Made by a program: the position numbers and the translations under genes. A DNA stretch of 64,000 nt from Blasia pusilla (Eukaryota; Marchantiophyta; Marchantiopsida; Blasiales), in contig CM114273.1 of NCBI GenBank assembly GCA_050084515.1, positions 15,066,001 through 15,130,000 of the forward strand, read 5' to 3'. Under the pieces are notes generated by a model. That model did not search any database, was not told where the DNA came from, and saw only the letters and a program-made list of their open reading frames with translations. Each line of letters begins with the position of its first letter. Position 1 is the first letter of the stretch. Below, piece by piece: positions 60,501 through 64,000 of this stretch.

Positions 60501-61955
60501 TACGTGATGTGTGTCAAAACTCCTTAATTGAGACTACTTTGTGAATCTCAAGACTCGCAAAGTGATATTTGTGAGTCTTGGCATAGAATTCTTGGCCATA
60601 AATTTCTCTTTTACTTCTAACTTTTCAAGAACGCTCTCCTCACTTTGCTACTACGTTCTTTTTATAGTGTAGTTAGCTCAAAAAAGGTTTTTGGGTGGGA
60701 GTTATCTTTTATGTTGAAAGATATGTTGATGAGTGAAGTTCATTGTCTTCGATTTTGTTTTCCAAAATTCTCGAACCGAAGGAGGTAGAAAAAATCCATC
60801 CTTATGAAACAATTGGAAGGAGCCGAATCCTCCTTGAAACCTTGAAATCTTGAGTACACTTTCATATCTTTCAATGACTCCTTGCAATGTTTTATAATTT
60901 CTCACGGAGTTCCATGACACTTGTCGGATTGGGGCAACCACACTAGTTATGGCCCTTACAAGCACTAGTCCTTTTTTTTTCCCTCTTCATCTAACCTATA
61001 TATCCATGTGTCCTCCCCAAAATTTTGATAATTATGTGTTCGCCCCCGCTCTCAAAGGGCCGCACACTCGTTTGTATGAGAGGGAAAGGGAGAGAATTCT
61101 TCTCTCGTTCCACAAGGAAGAAAACCAATATGCGGCCCTCGTTTTGACTTTTGGAGGTTCGGAGAACACTAATACAGACGGGAGTAACACGGCCAGAGGA
61201 AGGCGTGGAATAACACAACGAGGAATAACAGCCTATTCTATTCCGAGTTAGTGAGAGATTAATACTAACACGGTGGAATAATTGGGAAAGTTTATATTCA
61301 TTCTAACCGTTAAAAAATTCCTTTATGAGGGTTGGAAACCTTACGGAATAACTTGCATTTTGCAAGATGTGCAATCAGAGTCGAGTATTGTAGGGGCCAC
61401 AATGAAGCCCACGAGAAGACTTAACCTATGGCCTTTGTCAAAATAACTTTGGATCGTTTTGACAACCAATTTGCATCCCTTTCCTTTGAAAATAATTAAT
61501 ACATATGTGTAGAGGACAAATGAATACTCTAGATGATGACCCTGAAAAAAGCAAAGAGAACATGTAGGGGGCCTTGAGTAAACACCATAGGTTAATGTGC
61601 CTACCCTAGCTCAACCTTATCCCCATATGCTAGGGGCACATGCCACAAATGTTTTTGAGAGTCGTCGTATGTAGGATGCAAATAGATTCGAAAGCCACTC
61701 AAAGCTACATGGAAGTACTAGGGCGTGTCAATGCTGGACCATTGGATAGGATACTCGTACCCGGATGTATATATGTCCGGTTTTTGTGACTAAAATTACA
61801 TTAAAAGAAACATGTCGGGGAGTTTAAAAGGAATTGCTATCCGGTGAACGGATATCTCGGGGAGTTACCAGTTTCTCTACCGGGGGAACTGCCCGGATAA
61901 AAAGTCCCGACCTAGAATGACACCCCTAATGAATCCCTACGGGGGCTTCTGGGCG
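60501..61955. other. Intergenic DNA, no gene recognised
   Basis: Composition rises gradually from AT-rich toward the right. Frames 60702-60965 (minus, 87 codons) and 60949-61251 (plus, 100 codons) show no known motif. Nothing else supported. Confidence 0.4.
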
Positions 61956-62241
61956 TTCTGGAGTTCCAGAACTCCAGAAATATACACTTTAATAGAAACT
62001 TGGGGGGGGGGGGCATAGAGAGGGAAAAAAACCCGCGTTCGTAAAGTCCGGAGTGGACTTTACCACGTCGAACGCGTGGTAAAGTCCACTCCGGGGACTT
62101 TACCACGCGTTCGACGTGGTCGATGATTGGTTGGGCGTGCGTGCCGTCTCATAAAAAATAACGACCTCTCCTTAGAGACCTTATTCCCATGCAACACTTC
62201 GCGTATAAGTACTTCCCCGTATTTAATAAATACGGGGAAGT
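61956..62241. repeat. Cluster of perfect palindromes
   Basis: Four perfect inverted repeats lie in 286 bp. 61956-61979: TTCTGGAGTTC with 2-nt centre. 62048-62067 with 62075-62094: 20-bp arms beginning CCGGAGTGGACTT around a 7-nt loop. 62062-62087 with 62095-62120: 26-bp arms sharing ACCACGTCGAACGCGTGG, overlapping the previous one. 62211-62225 with 62227-62241: 15-bp arms ACTTCCCCGTATTTA around one base. A run of about 11 G lies near 62003-62013. Confidence 0.93.
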
Positions 62242-62368
62242 GCGGGACTGTCGGTGGCGACCGAGCAGAGGCCGCGCATGGATTTACCGGCCTCGTCGGT
62301 TTTTGCCTGCGCGTCTGTTTTCCCGGGGCCGATTTGGGAATATCCGTATGCAGACCAGCTTTTTTCTT

Positions 62369-62538
62369 TCGCTTTTTATGAAAGGAACGGCGTTTTCCTG
62401 ACAGTTTGCAGGTGAGATCGGAAGTACAAAGAATGCCGGTTCTGGTTCGCTTTTTATGAAAGAAACGGCGTTTCCCGGGGCAGCGTTTTGACGACAGTTT
62501 GCAGGTCAGATCGGAAGTACAACGAATGCCGGTTCTAG
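62369..62538. repeat. Tandem duplication, units of 78 and about 92 bp
   Basis: Both units run TCGCTTTTTATGAAAG, AACGGCGTTT, GACAGTTTGCAGGT, AGATCGGAAGTACAA, GAATGCCGGTTCT. Unit 1 is 62369-62446 and unit 2 begins at 62447 with a short insertion (CCCGGGGCAGCG). Confidence 0.93.
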
Positions 62539-63668
62539 GCGGGTGTAGTAGCGATGGGAGACGCTAATTAATTGGCTGACCCCAAAGAGTTCTTTCTCCC
62601 CTCAGTCCCTTGTGCCGATCCCTTTTCTGCGCGGTTTACTCCTCGTTCGCGGTGTAATATACGGTGGGACTGTTCCGAACGTGGTTTTTATGTATTTTTT
62701 TTATTGTAATGACCGCGGAGAGTCGAGTATAAGAAGTGTGGATTGCACGGCAAATCGGTCTTGGGGCTGCTAACACCGTTCCCAGCGAGTTATGTGTGTG
62801 AGCTTCCAGTGAGCGGAAAACAGAGAGGACAGGTAATAGTCGCGTTCGTGGTTCGTTCGTTCACGTGTGTGTCTGGTCTCGCGAGGAGAGTTCGCGTTAT
62901 GTGAGCGGATGTGTGGGGGTGAGTTGGTGAGGTGGGAGCGGGTAACATCCCGAAAGAAAAGAGTTGGGATTTGTAGGAGTGGAACCGTTCTGGCGAGAGT
63001 GGAGAGTGTTGGGAAGATTTCGCGGAAGTTTTCATGAGCGAAATGTGGTTTCGTGTCAGAGCTAACGCGAGCGGCCGATTTGTGGAATGCGCAGAATAAT
63101 TTATTACTGATAGTGTGCAGAGTTGGAATTGGAGTTGGAGTTGGAGTTCTATCGTGTTCGGTCTCGGGAGGGAGTCCGAGCTGCTCCGCGACCTCCGAGG
63201 CTGCGGTGCTTTCCTCTGCGTACGTGCATCCGAGACTCGATTTGAATTTTCCGCATTCCATTGCGTGCTGTGCTGGATATCAAGTCCAGAGAAGTCGTTC
63301 GGCGCTAGAGGGAGCTCAGAGAATTCGAATGTAGGATTTTCTGCAGCTGGAAGTTGATTACAGTTTACAGTTTGCCGTCTTACTTATGAGTCCCGTCGAG
63401 CGTCCTGATGGCGTGAGCGATCGAGGGGGATTCGTGAGGAAGTTCGGCTGTGAGTATCGTATATTTTCCAGTGTATGGCTTGGGGGTGTTCGAGTGCTTC
63501 CGGTCTGGATTGGATTGGTATGCGGAGAGCGATTTGGGAACAAGAGCTTGAGCTTCCCAGTGATCCGTGAACGCGCCCGCTGCATCATCGGCTGAGCGTC
63601 GATGTGCACGCTCACTTGCTGCGCATTGGATTGATGCAGATGCTGAACGCAGCCAGACCTCGAAGATC
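62539..63668 (+). promoter_or_regulatory. Upstream region / 5' UTR of the secreted oxidase gene
   Basis: GC-balanced, unlike the DNA to its left, and running without other recognisable features into the start codon at 63669. Overlapping frames on both strands (longest 163 codons, minus 62770-63261) are not family-like. A GTTGGA hexamer is repeated at 63122-63146. No certain TATA box or start site was found, so the promoter call rests on position and composition. Confidence 0.45.
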
Positions 63669-63777
63669 ATGGCGAGACCGTTGCTTGCGGCTCTACTCCT
63701 GCTGGCGCTAGCGTCCTGCCAAGCTGTAGCTGAGACGATCACCACCGATGTAATTATCATCGGAGCTGGGGCCTCTG
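63669..63777 (+). CDS. Secreted FAD-dependent oxidase, first exon (polyamine/amine oxidase-like)
   Basis: The exon encodes 36 residues and one base of the next codon: a signal peptide (MARPLLAALLLLALASCQAV, basic start then Leu/Ala core and a small-residue cleavage site near Ala-Glu) followed by TDVIIIGAGASG, the dinucleotide-binding GxGxxG motif of FAD enzymes. The last Gly codon is split by a GT donor at 63778. The order signal peptide, short linker, VIIIGAGASG is that of plant extracellular polyamine oxidases and related amine oxidases, which oxidise polyamines in the cell wall and release hydrogen peroxide. Other secreted FAD enzymes (for example prenylcysteine oxidase-like) start the same way, and the rest lies beyond the window. 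An in-frame ATG at 63567 would place 34 polar residues before the signal peptide and is less likely. Confidence 0.75.
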
Positions 63778-64000
63778 GTACGATGTTGTCTGGCTGAATT
63801 CATGGGTTGTATCTGAGAGCTCGAGATTTTCCTTGGACTGTCTGGAGTTTCGTCTGCGTGCGTTGCAGGGATAGGACATTGCTAATCTTCGAACTCGTCG
63901 TCGCGCATACGGCGGAAGTTTCTCTTGCGCTCCGTGACATCCCCTAATTTTCTCTGCTTTTTCACCATTTCTTCGCTCTCGCTGGTAAAACAGCGTGCTC
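63778..64000 (+). other. First intron of the oxidase gene
   Basis: It begins GTACGATG directly after the exon. The frame stops within a few codons if read through. No exon 2 with an amine-oxidase N-terminal sequence is visible before the window ends. Confidence 0.6.

Noticed and set aside
62770-63261. 163-codon minus-strand frame upstream of the oxidase gene
   Set aside because: No family features, and it lies antisense to the expected 5' region; composition permits long chance frames.

Overview
This is a eukaryotic nuclear window, almost certainly from a land plant. The evidence is spliced genes with GT-AG introns of about 100-430 nt, Ty1/copia elements whose primer-binding site matches plant initiator Met tRNA, Helitrons with plant-type CTAG ends, and AT-rich intergenic DNA full of nested repeats. 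A non-LTR retrotransposon with an R2-type restriction-like endonuclease is present in two places. From memory I associate this version with seed-free plants (mosses, liverworts, lycophytes). That placement is inference and was not tested.

Only two host genes can be supported. One is a complete nine-exon gene for a fumarylacetoacetate hydrolase (FAH) family protein at 20310-23020 (+), inside a more GC-rich gene island at about 18.1-24.9 kb. The other is the first exon of a secreted FAD-dependent oxidase, probably polyamine/amine oxidase-like, at 63669-63777 (+); the rest lies beyond the window. Everything else is repeats, transposon remains and unannotatable AT-rich DNA.

Layout. 1-5.6 kb: AT-rich, no gene. 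5634-9174: Copia-1, a minus-strand, internally deleted copia element with a perfect 5-bp target duplication. 10.1-10.45 kb: tandem duplication. 10498-11015: 3' end of an autonomous Helitron with a decayed helicase. 11.0-13.56 kb: GC-rich repeat block with tandem duplications. 15.1-17.8 kb: cluster of Helitron-like non-autonomous elements, one nested inside another and two head-to-tail. 18.1-24.9 kb: gene island. 25.5-26.1 kb: purine-rich minisatellite. 30.5-34.2 kb: nearly full-length but frameshifted R2-like retrotransposon. 38.1-39.0 and 41.2-42.1 kb: GC-rich islands. 42.1-43.5 kb: second R2-like insertion whose 3' end is inverted relative to its body, as in twin priming. 43689-43938: long hairpin. 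44-55 kb: mostly AT-rich, one doubtful helicase fragment, compound TA/AG microsatellites. 55482-60500: Copia-2, the longer sister of Copia-1, with two LTRs, PBS, PPT and a near-perfect target duplication. 62.0-62.55 kb: a dense group of perfect palindromes and a tandem duplication, then the upstream region of the oxidase gene.

The most informative observations are the inverted R2-like insertion, the nested Helitron whose empty site can be read from a sister repeat, the paired copia copies that show a deletion derivative, and the palindrome cluster upstream of the oxidase gene. No tRNA, rRNA, CRISPR array or prokaryotic operon was seen.
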